Of a stretch of DNA of 43,247 nt, positions 27,377-36,242 are shown one piece after another. The first letter of the stretch is position 1. Every line of letters starts with the position of its first letter. This DNA comes from Melioribacter sp. (GTDB lineage: Bacteria; Bacteroidota; Ignavibacteria; Ignavibacteriales; Melioribacteraceae). The position numbers and the translations under genes were made by a program. The notes beneath the pieces were generated by a model that was given only the letters and a program-made list of their open reading frames with translations, did no database searches and had not been told where the DNA came from. The DNA is taken from the NCBI GenBank assembly GCA_003155655.1, contig PMDS01000103.1, positions 1,738 through 44,984 of the forward strand, written 5' to 3'.

Positions 27377-28586
27377 AATCTTTATTATAATCTACCTCTC
27401 TGTTGTTACTTTTAATTTCGGGCAGACAGCAGATACAATCCGTTCTAAAAGCCGGGAGCTTATTGATCTAAAAAAAGAAATTTCTTCCCTTGAAACTCAG
27501 CTTCAATCAAAATCTAAAAAGGAAAAGGAATCACTTCAATCTCTTGAAAATATTAATCGTCAAAATCTACTTTTGAATAAACTCGTAAATAATCTTTTAA
27601 TCGAAGAAAAAGATAAAGAAAACGCAATTAAAGAAATCGAAGATGAGATCTATAAAGTTGAAAATAGAACTGTTGAGCTGAAAGATAAGTATTCCAAATA
27701 TGTTGTATGGCTATATAAAAATCGTGGTCTTTCTATTTGGAGATTTATATTTGATTCAGAATCTTTTAATCAGGCTATTAAGCGTTACCGTTATTTAAGG
27801 TACGTTTCAAATGAGAACGAAAAAACTTTAAAACAGCTCAATGAAAGCAAATTCCAGCTTAGCCAATTAAAAAGCAATCTTGAGGAGGAAAGAAGCCAAA
27901 AAGAAAATCTTGCAAAACAAAAAATTGATGAGCAGAGGGAATTGCAAAAAAAAGAAACTGAGAAAAAAGATTTATTAAATGTTTTAAAAAGAGATAAAAA
28001 ATCTATTACACAGGAAATTGAATTAAAGCGCAGGGCGGAAATAGCTATTAAAAGTGTCATTGCTAAATTGATTGATGCTGAACGTGAAAGGAAGGCAAGA
28101 CTTCTTGAAAGAAAGGCTACTAATAAGAATAACCTGGCATACAAAAAGAATGTTCAAATATTTGATTATAGCAGTTTTGAAAATTTTGCGCAGTTGAAAG
28201 GGCATCTTGGCTGGCCTATTAAAGAAGGAAAAATTGTTCGTCAATTTGGTGAAAACAAGAATGAAAGGTTGAATACAGTTACACTCAATTATGGAATTGA
28301 CATCGGTATAAGAGGTAATGATAATGTGCTTTCTGTTGCTGAAGGAATCGTCTCTGCAATTGACTGGATTCCGGGTTATGGTAGCATTGTAATTATTACT
28401 CACCGCGATGACTTTAGAACTGTCTATGGACACGTATCCAATATAAAAGTTAAAGAAGGGGATAAAGTAAATGGAGGAAGTGCAATTGGGAAAGTTAATG
28501 AAAGTCTTGAAGGAAATATTTTACATTTTGAAATATGGAATGAAAGAAATTATCAAAATCCTGAACTATGGTTGGCAAGAAAATAA
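27351..28586 (+). CDS. EnvC-like coiled-coil protein with degenerate LytM domain
   Basis: 411 residues. The start is ATG 27351 or the adjacent ATG 27354. A signal peptide ends near TFNFGQ. Residues about 30-270 form a long coiled coil, and residues about 280-405 are an M23/LytM domain. Compared with active M23 peptidases, the first zinc-ligand histidine of HxGxD is Asn313 (NYGID, Asp317 kept). His361 in YGH is kept, and the first histidine of HxH is Ile390 (ILHFE, His392 kept). The domain should not cleave peptidoglycan and, like E. coli EnvC, probably activates an amidase through its coiled coil (inference). Its last about 50 bases are duplicated at 28677-28728. Confidence 0.88.
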   Translation: MMPKSFSGKIFIIIYLSVVTFNFGQTADTIRSKSRELIDLKKEISSLETQLQSKSKKEKESLQSLENINRQNLLLNKLVNNLLIEEKDKENAIKEIEDEIYKVENRTVELKDKYSKYVVWLYKNRGLSIWRFIFDSESFNQAIKRYRYLRYVSNENEKTLKQLNESKFQLSQLKSNLEEERSQKENLAKQKIDEQRELQKKETEKKDLLNVLKRDKKSITQEIELKRRAEIAIKSVIAKLIDAERERKARLLERKATNKNNLAYKKNVQIFDYSSFENFAQLKGHLGWPIKEGKIVRQFGENKNERLNTVTLNYGIDIGIRGNDNVLSVAEGIVSAIDWIPGYGSIVIITHRDDFRTVYGHVSNIKVKEGDKVNGGSAIGKVNESLEGNILHFEIWNERNYQNPELWLARK

Positions 28587-28591
28587 TTTAA
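28541..28591 (+). repeat. Direct repeat, copy A, at the 3' end of the EnvC-like gene
   Basis: This copy covers the last codons, encoding RNYQNPELWLARK, the stop and a few bases after it. It matches 28677-28728 with four substitutions and one single-base gap over about 51 bases. It is the functional copy because it is fused to the gene. Confidence 0.85.
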
Positions 28592-28623
28592 TCTTTTATT
28601 TTACTTTCAAGGTTGCATTCTAT

Positions 28624-28636
28624 AACCTTTAAGGTT
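28624..28636. repeat. Palindrome AACCTT-T-AAGGTT between the direct repeats
   Basis: AACCTT (28624-28629) and AAGGTT (28631-28636) form a perfect 6-bp inverted repeat about a single T. A second AAGGTT lies just upstream at 28609-28614. The same palindrome, with similar flanks over about 35 bases, recurs at 43115-43127, so it is probably an interspersed intergenic element. Confidence 0.6.
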
Positions 28637-28676
28637 GCCGAAGTCGAAGTTCTTTTCAAGCATACCGTGTCTAACT

Positions 28677-28728
28677 TGAAAAGAAATTATCAGAATCCTG
28701 AACTATGGTTGGCTAAACAATAATTTAA
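28677..28728 (+). repeat. Direct repeat, copy B, orphan 3' end of the EnvC-like gene
   Basis: The bases still read RNYQNPELWLAKQ and a stop in one frame but are detached from any start codon. Copy B lies about 85 bases after copy A, with the palindromic element between them. It is a relic that neither neighbouring gene uses. Confidence 0.8.
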
Positions 28729-28748
28729 CTATAATATCATTTTATAAC

Positions 28749-30038
28749 ATGAATACTCATTTTCACATATTCAAGCCCTTTATTAAAAATATTCAATTAA
28801 TCGATACAATTAAAAAGGGGCAGTATTCTTTCTATACTAATGTTATAGAAAAAATTTCTTTTTTTATCTTTTTTGTATTTCTAGCACGGGTTTCGTCTTT
28901 AAACGATTATGGAAACATGATCGCTGTTTTTGCCCTGGCTAATATCTTAAGTTATATGCTTGAGTTTGGTTTTGGTGCCTATCTTCAAAGAGAGTCATCT
29001 TCGGATACTAATGTTTTAGCAGGGGAATATTCAATTATTGTCGTAGCTAAAATAATCTTGTTCCCTTTATACTTGGTTATTTGCACTGTATATATAATAG
29101 TCACAAATGGGGCTGGTATTTTTATTGTGTTTCTGGTATGTACATTAATCTATGTTCTAAATTTCAATTCTACGCTTAATGGCATCTTGTACGGCAAATC
29201 CCGTTACCGGGAATCTTTTATTGCACAAGCATCCGGTAAAATAATATTTGTAATTTTTACTCTTTTAACTTTGTTAGTTATAAGGAATTTTTACTGCTTA
29301 ATTATTCTTATGCTGCTTGGTGCTGTAATACAGTTAATTCTTATTCTACATTATTTAAGAAAGGAAAAACTAAAAATATCTTTACAAAAATTTCAATTTT
29401 CTATTTTAAAAAAAATATTATCAGCCTCTCTGCCAATTGGAATGGGAATCTTTTTTGTGTTTGTTTATGATAAGGTGGATATTCTGTTAATCCAAAACAT
29501 ATTAAACCCCGAAGCTGTAGCTGTTTATTCTGTTGGCTATTCAATCTACAAATTACCGCTTATTTTAATTTCAACAATTCTTATTCCTTTATTTACTGAA
29601 CTGTCTTCACAATATAAATCTTCTGGCGCAATCAATATTGGTACTATTAAAGCAGCAGGTTTTTATTTATTGATTTACTCCTTTATTGTTATTGCAGTAT
29701 TCTTTTTTTCTGCCGGTATTTTTGTAAATATAATTTTCGGAAGTAAATACTTCGCATCAATTAATGTTGCTAAAGTTCTTTCATTAGCTCTCCCGGGATT
29801 ATTCCTAAATAATCTTACCGGAGTAGTATTAAATTCGATCAGGAAAGAGAGGTTCCCTCTCTACACAACTATTCTGGGAATGTTAGTAAATATTTGTACA
29901 AATATTTTATTCATTCCCGTATTTGGAATTTACGGTGCTGTTTGGGCAACAATTCTTGCGGAATCAATCGTTTTTCTTTTGCAGGCATATTTGTTAAAAG
30001 ATTTATTAAAAATGATTAAAAACGGTCAAACTTCATGA
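28749..30038 (+). CDS. Polysaccharide flippase, Wzx/MATE-like
   Basis: 429 residues, almost entirely hydrophobic, with roughly 12 to 14 membrane helices. The N-terminal FFIFFVFLARVSSLNDYGNM and the conserved middle GMGIFFVFVYDKVDILLIQN match the oligosaccharide flippase family, which moves lipid-linked repeat units across the inner membrane. It is the first gene of the glycan cluster and overlaps the following glycosyltransferase by 4 bases (ATGA). No O-antigen polymerase is recognised nearby, so the glycan may be a short unit or the polymerase may lie elsewhere. Confidence 0.87.
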   Translation: MNTHFHIFKPFIKNIQLIDTIKKGQYSFYTNVIEKISFFIFFVFLARVSSLNDYGNMIAVFALANILSYMLEFGFGAYLQRESSSDTNVLAGEYSIIVVAKIILFPLYLVICTVYIIVTNGAGIFIVFLVCTLIYVLNFNSTLNGILYGKSRYRESFIAQASGKIIFVIFTLLTLLVIRNFYCLIILMLLGAVIQLILILHYLRKEKLKISLQKFQFSILKKILSASLPIGMGIFFVFVYDKVDILLIQNILNPEAVAVYSVGYSIYKLPLILISTILIPLFTELSSQYKSSGAINIGTIKAAGFYLLIYSFIVIAVFFFSAGIFVNIIFGSKYFASINVAKVLSLALPGLFLNNLTGVVLNSIRKERFPLYTTILGMLVNICTNILFIPVFGIYGAVWATILAESIVFLLQAYLLKDLLKMIKNGQTS

Positions 30039-31165
30039 AGATTGTTTTTCTGGGGAGATATAACACAACAGATTTCCTCACCGGTCCGGAGATAGTGGCA
30101 AAATGCGTCTATAGGGAACTGTATAAATACAATCTGGAAATATCTTTTATCGAATATTTTTTTGACGGAAGTAAGTATCCTGTATCAAAAAAGCTTTTTG
30201 GGATTGAAAAAACTATTGATGGTAATGTGACAATATTAAGAATGGGACTGCTGCCAATATTCTTTTATCTGATACGTTCTAAACCGGATGTAATCCATTG
30301 CATAACTTTCGAACGTTTCCAGGTTCTTGCTTTCATTTACCAGATATTTTCAAAAAGCAAGATTATTTATAATGTTAATGGAATTATTGCTTATGAAAAT
30401 TCGAGATTGAGGAATAATCTTGGAACATTTTATAAGTGGAAAGATAGTTTAGTTGAAAAAATAATATTTAAACACGCAGATATTTTATTGTTTTTATCCC
30501 GCCGGTCTATGGAAATAGCGGGGAATTATTATAAAATTAATAAAGTTAAATCAATTATTGTCCCAAATGGCTTTGATCCTGGCATCCTTAAACTAATACA
30601 TTCCATTGAATATTTGAGTGAAAAGCTGAGTATTGTTTTTGTCGGTGATTCTGATAGACCGGAAAAAGGTTTGGATTTTCTGATTACCTCTCTGCAAGAA
30701 TCAAATATTCCTGTTAAATTGTCTGTACTCGGAGATAAGGACTATTTAGCAAAGATTAACAATAATTTAGAGATTGAATATAAAATGAAAATGAGTAATC
30801 AGAATTTCATAAAATTCCTGTCGGATAAACTTGTATTTGTTTCTGCAAGTTTTTATGAACAATTTTCAATTTCTTCTCTGGAAGCCTTGGCTATGGGGTT
30901 AGTTGTTGTTCTTACTGAAAATACGGGACTTTCCGAGTTGTTAACGGATGGAAAAGATGCGTTTATTTTTAAATATGGAGATAAACTTCAGCTAATCGAC
31001 ATCATCCAAAAAATATATGATGATAGAAAATTGATTGATAAAATAAAAACGGTCTCAAGAAGAAAGGCCGAATCTTTAACATGGACAAATATTACAAAAA
31101 ACTATTATTTACCTTTATATAAAAACATTTGTGTTTCAAATGAAAATATTGATACTTACAAGTGA
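30035..31165 (+). CDS. GT4-family glycosyltransferase (first of cluster)
   Basis: 376 residues with the GT-B fold. The N-terminus MKIVFLGRYNTTDFLTGPE is followed by an acceptor domain. The C-terminal half has FVGDSDRPEKGLDFLI, the nucleotide-sugar start of GT4 enzymes. ASFYEQFSISSLEALAMG gives the EX7E-type signature, with Glu in YEQF and Glu in LEAL. No membrane helix is obvious. It probably adds one sugar of a lipid-linked glycan at the inner face of the membrane. Sugar and linkage cannot be told from sequence. Confidence 0.85.
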   Translation: MKIVFLGRYNTTDFLTGPEIVAKCVYRELYKYNLEISFIEYFFDGSKYPVSKKLFGIEKTIDGNVTILRMGLLPIFFYLIRSKPDVIHCITFERFQVLAFIYQIFSKSKIIYNVNGIIAYENSRLRNNLGTFYKWKDSLVEKIIFKHADILLFLSRRSMEIAGNYYKINKVKSIIVPNGFDPGILKLIHSIEYLSEKLSIVFVGDSDRPEKGLDFLITSLQESNIPVKLSVLGDKDYLAKINNNLEIEYKMKMSNQNFIKFLSDKLVFVSASFYEQFSISSLEALAMGLVVVLTENTGLSELLTDGKDAFIFKYGDKLQLIDIIQKIYDDRKLIDKIKTVSRRKAESLTWTNITKNYYLPLYKNICVSNENIDTYK

Positions 31166-32207
31166 ACTGAAAAATACTTGCGGCGTTTCAAACCATTTGT
31201 ACAATTTATGCATTGGCCTAAAGAAAAATAGTATAGATATTACTATTGCTTGCCCCGGTGGTGAATCAATTAAAAGATTTACTGATCTGGGTGTTAATGT
31301 TTGTACTATTCCTCAACTGATGCATGAAAAGAGAAATATCCTTAATTATATAAATGCCTATTTCAAATTATTTTATCTCATCAGGAAAAATAATTATAAT
31401 ATAGTTCATTCTCATAATCACTATTGTGCCAATATAGCAAAGAATGTCTGCCGGTTAACAGGAATAAAAACAATTCAGTCTAATCATGGTATTTTGCCAA
31501 AAATAGGAAGACTAAAGCATTTTGCAGCAGATTATTATGTAGCTGTTAATGATCACATAAAGGATTATATGATAGAACAAGAAAATATTCCCAAAGAGAA
31601 TATATTTCTTATTTATAATGGTATATGGAAGAAAACCAACAGTGGAAGGTTTCAAAGAGATAAAATAAAATTTATTGCTGCTTCACGTCTAATAAAAGAA
31701 AAAGGAATTCAGGATTTCATAAAGGCTGTTCATTTGTTAGATAAAAATATCTTTATGAAGGCAGAATTCTATATTGCCGGTGAAGGATATTATGAAGCAG
31801 AATTGAACAAGTTAAATGAAAAACTCGGCGGAAGAGTTACATTTCTTGGAAACGTTATCAATTTGAGTGAAAGATTAAACGATTACGATATTTTTGTTAT
31901 GGCAACAAGCGGAAAGTATGAAGGGCTGCCAATGGTTCTTATTGAGGCTGCATTTTCCGGTTGTATTATTATTTCCAGCTCATTTACGGAAATGAATAAA
32001 ATATTTTCTGAGGAAAATGGCTGCTTATTATATGATAAAGGAGATGCAGGTTCTCTATCAGTTAAAATCGAATATGTCATAGGTAATTATCCCGATTCAC
32101 TTTTAAAAGCAAAAAAACTGAATGAAATTGCTGTTAGAAATTTTGGCGCAGATTTAATGACAGAAAAAGTGATTCAATTATATTCAAAAGTAACTAATGA
32201 AAACTGA
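31140..32207 (+). CDS. GT4-family glycosyltransferase (second of cluster)
   Basis: 355 residues from ATG 31140, preferred over GTG 31131 because the GT-B fold starts at MKILILTSEL. The 3' end of the previous gene overlaps by 26 bases. The N-terminal motif is NTCGVSNHLYNL, where most GT4 enzymes have a Gly-Gly pair. FIAASRLIKEKGIQDFIKA and GKYEGLPMVLIEAAFSG form the donor site with the EX7E pair. The gene at 35178 encodes a paralogue with the same TCG motif. Confidence 0.85.
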   Translation: MKILILTSELKNTCGVSNHLYNLCIGLKKNSIDITIACPGGESIKRFTDLGVNVCTIPQLMHEKRNILNYINAYFKLFYLIRKNNYNIVHSHNHYCANIAKNVCRLTGIKTIQSNHGILPKIGRLKHFAADYYVAVNDHIKDYMIEQENIPKENIFLIYNGIWKKTNSGRFQRDKIKFIAASRLIKEKGIQDFIKAVHLLDKNIFMKAEFYIAGEGYYEAELNKLNEKLGGRVTFLGNVINLSERLNDYDIFVMATSGKYEGLPMVLIEAAFSGCIIISSSFTEMNKIFSEENGCLLYDKGDAGSLSVKIEYVIGNYPDSLLKAKKLNEIAVRNFGADLMTEKVIQLYSKVTNEN

Positions 32208-33339
32208 AGCTGCAAAATCCATTTTTTTTTGTTTTAGCAACTCTAACTGGTTTGGTTTACCTAACAGGGACCAGCATATTGCTTATCACATTGCTAAGCA
32301 TGGTTATTATGCATTGTTCATTGAGGAAATACCTTCACTGGCAATGAAGATTAAATCTGCATTAAAAAGTAATGTCGGAATTCAGCCATTCTATTCAGAA
32401 ATTCCCAAAAAACTTGAAATTGTAAAACCCCATATTATTCCAACATATTTTAGAAGCAGTTTCTCTCAGAGTATTGATAAAATTATAACCGGTTCGTGGT
32501 TTAATAAAAAGATTAAACCAAAACTTGGAGAATATAATGTAGCAATAATTTCAACACCTATATGGTTTTTCTTGTTAGGCGCTGCCATAGATTATTTTGA
32601 TATTGTGATATACGATATATATGATGATCTCAAAGTGTCAGCAAGAAATAACCATGCTTTAAGATATCTGAAAAGATCTGAACAAATGGGAATTAAAAAA
32701 TGTGATTTTGTTATTTGCAGCTCCCCAGGTTTACAAAAGTATATCAAAGAAGAATATGCACTAGATCCTTTTTTAATTAGAAATGCTATCGATAGCAATT
32801 TCTTTTTCGAAGATGTTCCGGGAAGAGAGTCAAAAAATATTATTGGGATAGTCGGGTTGCTTGATATACAGCCTGATAAATATAATTTTGACCTGTTGGA
32901 AATAATCATTAAAAAGTTTTTAAATTATGAAGTAGTAGTTGTTGGAAGAATGACAATAAACCAGATTAAACATTTTTCCAAATTTCCCAATTTTAAGTTC
33001 AATGGAATAAAAAAAAATAATGACCTCCGAAAAGAAATTGCAGAGATGACGGTTTGTTTGATTCCATTTTTAAGTAATACAATTACAGAGTCAGTCAACC
33101 CTTTAAAGTTATATGAATATCTTGCTTTTGGTAAACCCGTTGTTGCTACAAATAATTTTGATTTTGGAGATTCAAAAGATCTGATTTACCTTGCTGAAAA
33201 CAACCAAGATTTCATTCAAAAAATTGAAACAGCCCTAAAAGAGAATAATGTTGAAAAAAAACATCATAGAATGAATTGGGCAAGACATAACACATGGGAT
33301 CAAAGGATTATTCAAATTTTGAATCTATTGAGATTATAA
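32197..33339 (+). CDS. GT-B glycosyltransferase (third of cluster)
   Basis: 380 residues, overlapping the previous gene by 11 bases. The N-terminal segment FFCFSNSNWFGLPNRDQHIA resembles GT enzymes of the GumK/TuaH-like type. The C-terminal donor domain has IIGIVGLLDIQPDKYNFDLL and NPLKLYEYLAFGKPVVATN, typical of that group. The basic N-terminal domain suggests peripheral membrane binding. The sugar is unknown. Confidence 0.8.
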   Translation: MKTEAAKSIFFCFSNSNWFGLPNRDQHIAYHIAKHGYYALFIEEIPSLAMKIKSALKSNVGIQPFYSEIPKKLEIVKPHIIPTYFRSSFSQSIDKIITGSWFNKKIKPKLGEYNVAIISTPIWFFLLGAAIDYFDIVIYDIYDDLKVSARNNHALRYLKRSEQMGIKKCDFVICSSPGLQKYIKEEYALDPFLIRNAIDSNFFFEDVPGRESKNIIGIVGLLDIQPDKYNFDLLEIIIKKFLNYEVVVVGRMTINQIKHFSKFPNFKFNGIKKNNDLRKEIAEMTVCLIPFLSNTITESVNPLKLYEYLAFGKPVVATNNFDFGDSKDLIYLAENNQDFIQKIETALKENNVEKKHHRMNWARHNTWDQRIIQILNLLRL

Positions 33340-33366
33340 TAAATTGAACACCACTAATTATAATTT

Positions 33367-35151
33367 ATGAATTACAATAATTTCATAAAAATATTATGCA
33401 TAATTAGTTTTATTGTAATTGCGGCATTTATTTTAGTTAGCGAAACAGCATATATCGCTTCCGAATTGATGTCCGATGATTCATTCTATTACTTGCAGTC
33501 AGCGTGGTTATTTAAACATCATGGATTTTTTACATTCGATGGTATAAATCTTACTTATGGTTTTCAGCCCCTCTGGATGATTGCTTGCAAAGTGTTACGA
33601 TATATTTCTCCGGATAAAGTATTTTTTATGAAGTCCGTTTTATTGCTTTCATCAATTTTGTATTGTACAGTAGGATATTTGCTTTTTGTCCTATCTTCAT
33701 ATTTGTTTAAAGGAGTGTTTAAAGTAATACCTTCAATTATCTGGCTGTTCAATGCAAATTTTGTCTTTATTTTTATATCAGGTAAGGAAAACATCTTAGC
33801 GGTCTTTATTCTTGTTGTGATATTAATTATTCTATTTGAATATAAACTTAAACAACAAATGTTAGGAATAATTAATGTGGGGTTATTAACAGGATTATTG
33901 GTCTTGACAAGAATAAATACAATTATATTCGCAGCATTAGTACTATTTTATTTACTTTATGAAACCGACGGACTGCTTAATAAATTAAAAGCCTCTATCA
34001 TATTTCTATTCTTTGCATTTATAATTGTCTTACCATGGTGCTTTTATGCCTATTCAGAATTTGGAACAATATTCCCAAATAGCGGAACAGTTAAACTGCA
34101 AGGCTCATTTGCTGCACTTTTTTTATCTCTTCAAAAAAGCATTCCATGGATGAACCTGAATTGGGTAAAAAGTTTATTGCCTTTAAAGGAACAAATCTTA
34201 TTAAAAATGTCTGATAAGTTGAGTTTGCCTTCATCATCTCAATTATTAGATTTTACATTCGGCACTCTTCCGTCAATTTCACTGAGCTTTGGTTTGTTTG
34301 AATTCCTTAAAAATCTGCCTATTGCTATAAAAGAATTAATAAAACTGACTTACTATATTTTATTTAGTGCTGGATTTATTTCACTTGGTTCATTATTTCT
34401 ATTAAACATAAAGAAAATTCTGCCGGTATTACGGGACTTTAAAAAATATGCAAAAAATAAATTACCAATTATTTTACTGTTCATAAGTGCGGCTCTCAAT
34501 TTATCTATAAACGGATTATTGATGCCGAGATGGCTGGTATATAGTAAATGGTATGCATTTCAAGAAATATTATCAGTCATAGTCATTGCTGCTTTTATTC
34601 TGTATGTAGTTAATTTCTTGGTGAAGGATATAATAATTAATTGGAAGCTGAATTTTGTCGTCATTAAAACAATAGCATTAATATTTGTTATATTATTGTT
34701 CAGTCTGCAATTATTCCCTAAAAAATTTACAGAGAAAGAACAGTTTGGAAATGAGGCATGGATTGCAAAGGAATGGATTAATAAAAATCTGAAGGATTCT
34801 GTCAAAATTGCTTCGTGGAGCAGCGGATTACTAGGATATTTTGCTGAAAAAGATACTATAATAAATCTGGATGGACTTGCCAATTCACCTTCATTTTCTA
34901 ACGACATTGTTTTCGGATATACTTTGTTTCAAAATGGTTTATCAACTTATAATCAACTATGGGAGTATATTAAAAAGAATAAAGTGAAGTATATTTCTGA
35001 AATATGGTTCGAAGGTCAAAAGAATGAAAAATATTTCCATTGGACTATTCCGGTTGAGAATTATAGCCTTGTTTACATGGGAAATAAATCCGTCGATTGG
35101 AATGAAAGCCCTGGTAAAAGAAAATATATGATAATTAAGTTGAATTACTAA
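33367..35151 (+). CDS. GT-C membrane glycosyltransferase (ArnT/PMT-like)
   Basis: 594 residues with about ten membrane helices and a soluble C-terminal domain. The first loop has MSDDSFYYLQSAWLFKHHGF, where the Asp pair is the expected metal or catalytic site of GT-C enzymes using polyprenyl-phosphate sugars. TFDGINLTYGFQPLW follows, a motif typical of a bacterial GT39/GT83-like family. The C-terminal part (WIAKEWINKNLKDSVKIASW) is a periplasmic domain of the same family. It would add a sugar from a lipid donor on the periplasmic side of the membrane, after flipping. The acceptor could be the glycan or lipid A (inference). Confidence 0.82.
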   Translation: MNYNNFIKILCIISFIVIAAFILVSETAYIASELMSDDSFYYLQSAWLFKHHGFFTFDGINLTYGFQPLWMIACKVLRYISPDKVFFMKSVLLLSSILYCTVGYLLFVLSSYLFKGVFKVIPSIIWLFNANFVFIFISGKENILAVFILVVILIILFEYKLKQQMLGIINVGLLTGLLVLTRINTIIFAALVLFYLLYETDGLLNKLKASIIFLFFAFIIVLPWCFYAYSEFGTIFPNSGTVKLQGSFAALFLSLQKSIPWMNLNWVKSLLPLKEQILLKMSDKLSLPSSSQLLDFTFGTLPSISLSFGLFEFLKNLPIAIKELIKLTYYILFSAGFISLGSLFLLNIKKILPVLRDFKKYAKNKLPIILLFISAALNLSINGLLMPRWLVYSKWYAFQEILSVIVIAAFILYVVNFLVKDIIINWKLNFVVIKTIALIFVILLFSLQLFPKKFTEKEQFGNEAWIAKEWINKNLKDSVKIASWSSGLLGYFAEKDTIINLDGLANSPSFSNDIVFGYTLFQNGLSTYNQLWEYIKKNKVKYISEIWFEGQKNEKYFHWTIPVENYSLVYMGNKSVDWNESPGKRKYMIIKLNY

Positions 35152-35177
35152 TCGTGCCTAATAATCTTCTTATTGAT

Positions 35178-36242
35178 ATGAAAATTCTCCATCTCCATAC
35201 AGAACTAAATAAGACTTGCGGAATTACAAAAACTATTCTGTTATTGGCAAAAAATCCAGGCGGTGAAATCCGGTTCCTTGTTTTTACGCTAGGCGGAGAT
35301 AATGTTGGATTATTCAGTAAAAACGGAATCAGCACTTCAGTTCTGAGAGTAAATAAATATTCACCTTTCGGCATTATTAAAACCATTAAAACGATAATAA
35401 AGATTTGTAAAAAAGAAGAAATAGATATTCTGCATTCACACCATCGTTATTTTGATTTTCTTGCATTTATTATAAGTAAGATAGTTCAAGTGAAAAGAAT
35501 AACAACGGTCCAAAGTAAAGTGTTTGGTTATAAATGGTTTAGTTATAAATCTCCTTATCTTATAGCGGTAAGCAATGCTGTTAAAATCCATTTGCTTAAA
35601 AATTATAAAATATCTGAAAGCAGAATAACAGTAATCAATAATTTTGTTGAAGAAGATATTCAAGCGGATAGTTATTTAAATATTGAGAAAATATTCCCTT
35701 ATGATAAAAAAGTATTTCTGTTTATTGGCAGGTTCAGCAAAGAAAAGGGGGTAGATATCCTTGTTGAAGCATTCAAAATATTGCAAAGCAAGAGAAAAGA
35801 TGTGCATCTTGTTATGATTGGTTTTGGTGATAAAGAATCATATTTAAAATCTTTTATAAAAGAAAATAAGCTCAGCGCTGAAATAATTGCACCACAAGAA
35901 AATGTAAATGTTTTTTACAGGAAAGCTTTTGCTGTAGTGTTACCATCACGTGTTGATCCGTTCCCATTAGTAATGCTTGAAGCTGGAATAATGTCTAAAC
36001 CTTTTATCGGCGCCTCCGTTGATGGCATTGCAGAATTTATCGAAAGTGGTAAAGATGGTTTACTCGTTAGTCCCGGAAATATTAATGAGCTTTATGTTAC
36101 AATGAGAAAATTACTTGATGAGCCATTAATGGCGGATTCATTTGGGAAAAATTTATTCCTTAAGGTAAAACAAAAATGTTCTATTAATGTTGTATTGCCG
36201 CATTATTTGGATTTATATAGAAAGGTTATGTCAGGTGATTAA
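35178..36242 (+). CDS. GT4-family glycosyltransferase (fourth of cluster)
   Basis: 354 residues from ATG 35178. An earlier in-frame GTG at 35154 is possible, but the GT-B fold begins at MKILHLHTELNKTCGITKTI. The donor half has FIGRFSKEKGVDILVEAF and PSRVDPFPLVMLEAGIMSKP, the EX7E signature region. TCGIT matches TCGVS of the gene at 31140, so the two are likely paralogues acting in the same pathway. The sugar cannot be predicted. Confidence 0.85.
   Translation: MKILHLHTELNKTCGITKTILLLAKNPGGEIRFLVFTLGGDNVGLFSKNGISTSVLRVNKYSPFGIIKTIKTIIKICKKEEIDILHSHHRYFDFLAFIISKIVQVKRITTVQSKVFGYKWFSYKSPYLIAVSNAVKIHLLKNYKISESRITVINNFVEEDIQADSYLNIEKIFPYDKKVFLFIGRFSKEKGVDILVEAFKILQSKRKDVHLVMIGFGDKESYLKSFIKENKLSAEIIAPQENVNVFYRKAFAVVLPSRVDPFPLVMLEAGIMSKPFIGASVDGIAEFIESGKDGLLVSPGNINELYVTMRKLLDEPLMADSFGKNLFLKVKQKCSINVVLPHYLDLYRKVMSGD

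Noticed and set aside
28587-28748. Small gene between the EnvC-like and flippase genes
   Set aside because: The only coding-like part is the duplicated gene end, which has no start codon or ribosome binding site of its own.
36187-36234. Upstream ATG extension of the WecG-like gene
   Set aside because: The extra residues lie inside the preceding glycosyltransferase gene and do not resemble the family; GTG 36235 fits the family start better.
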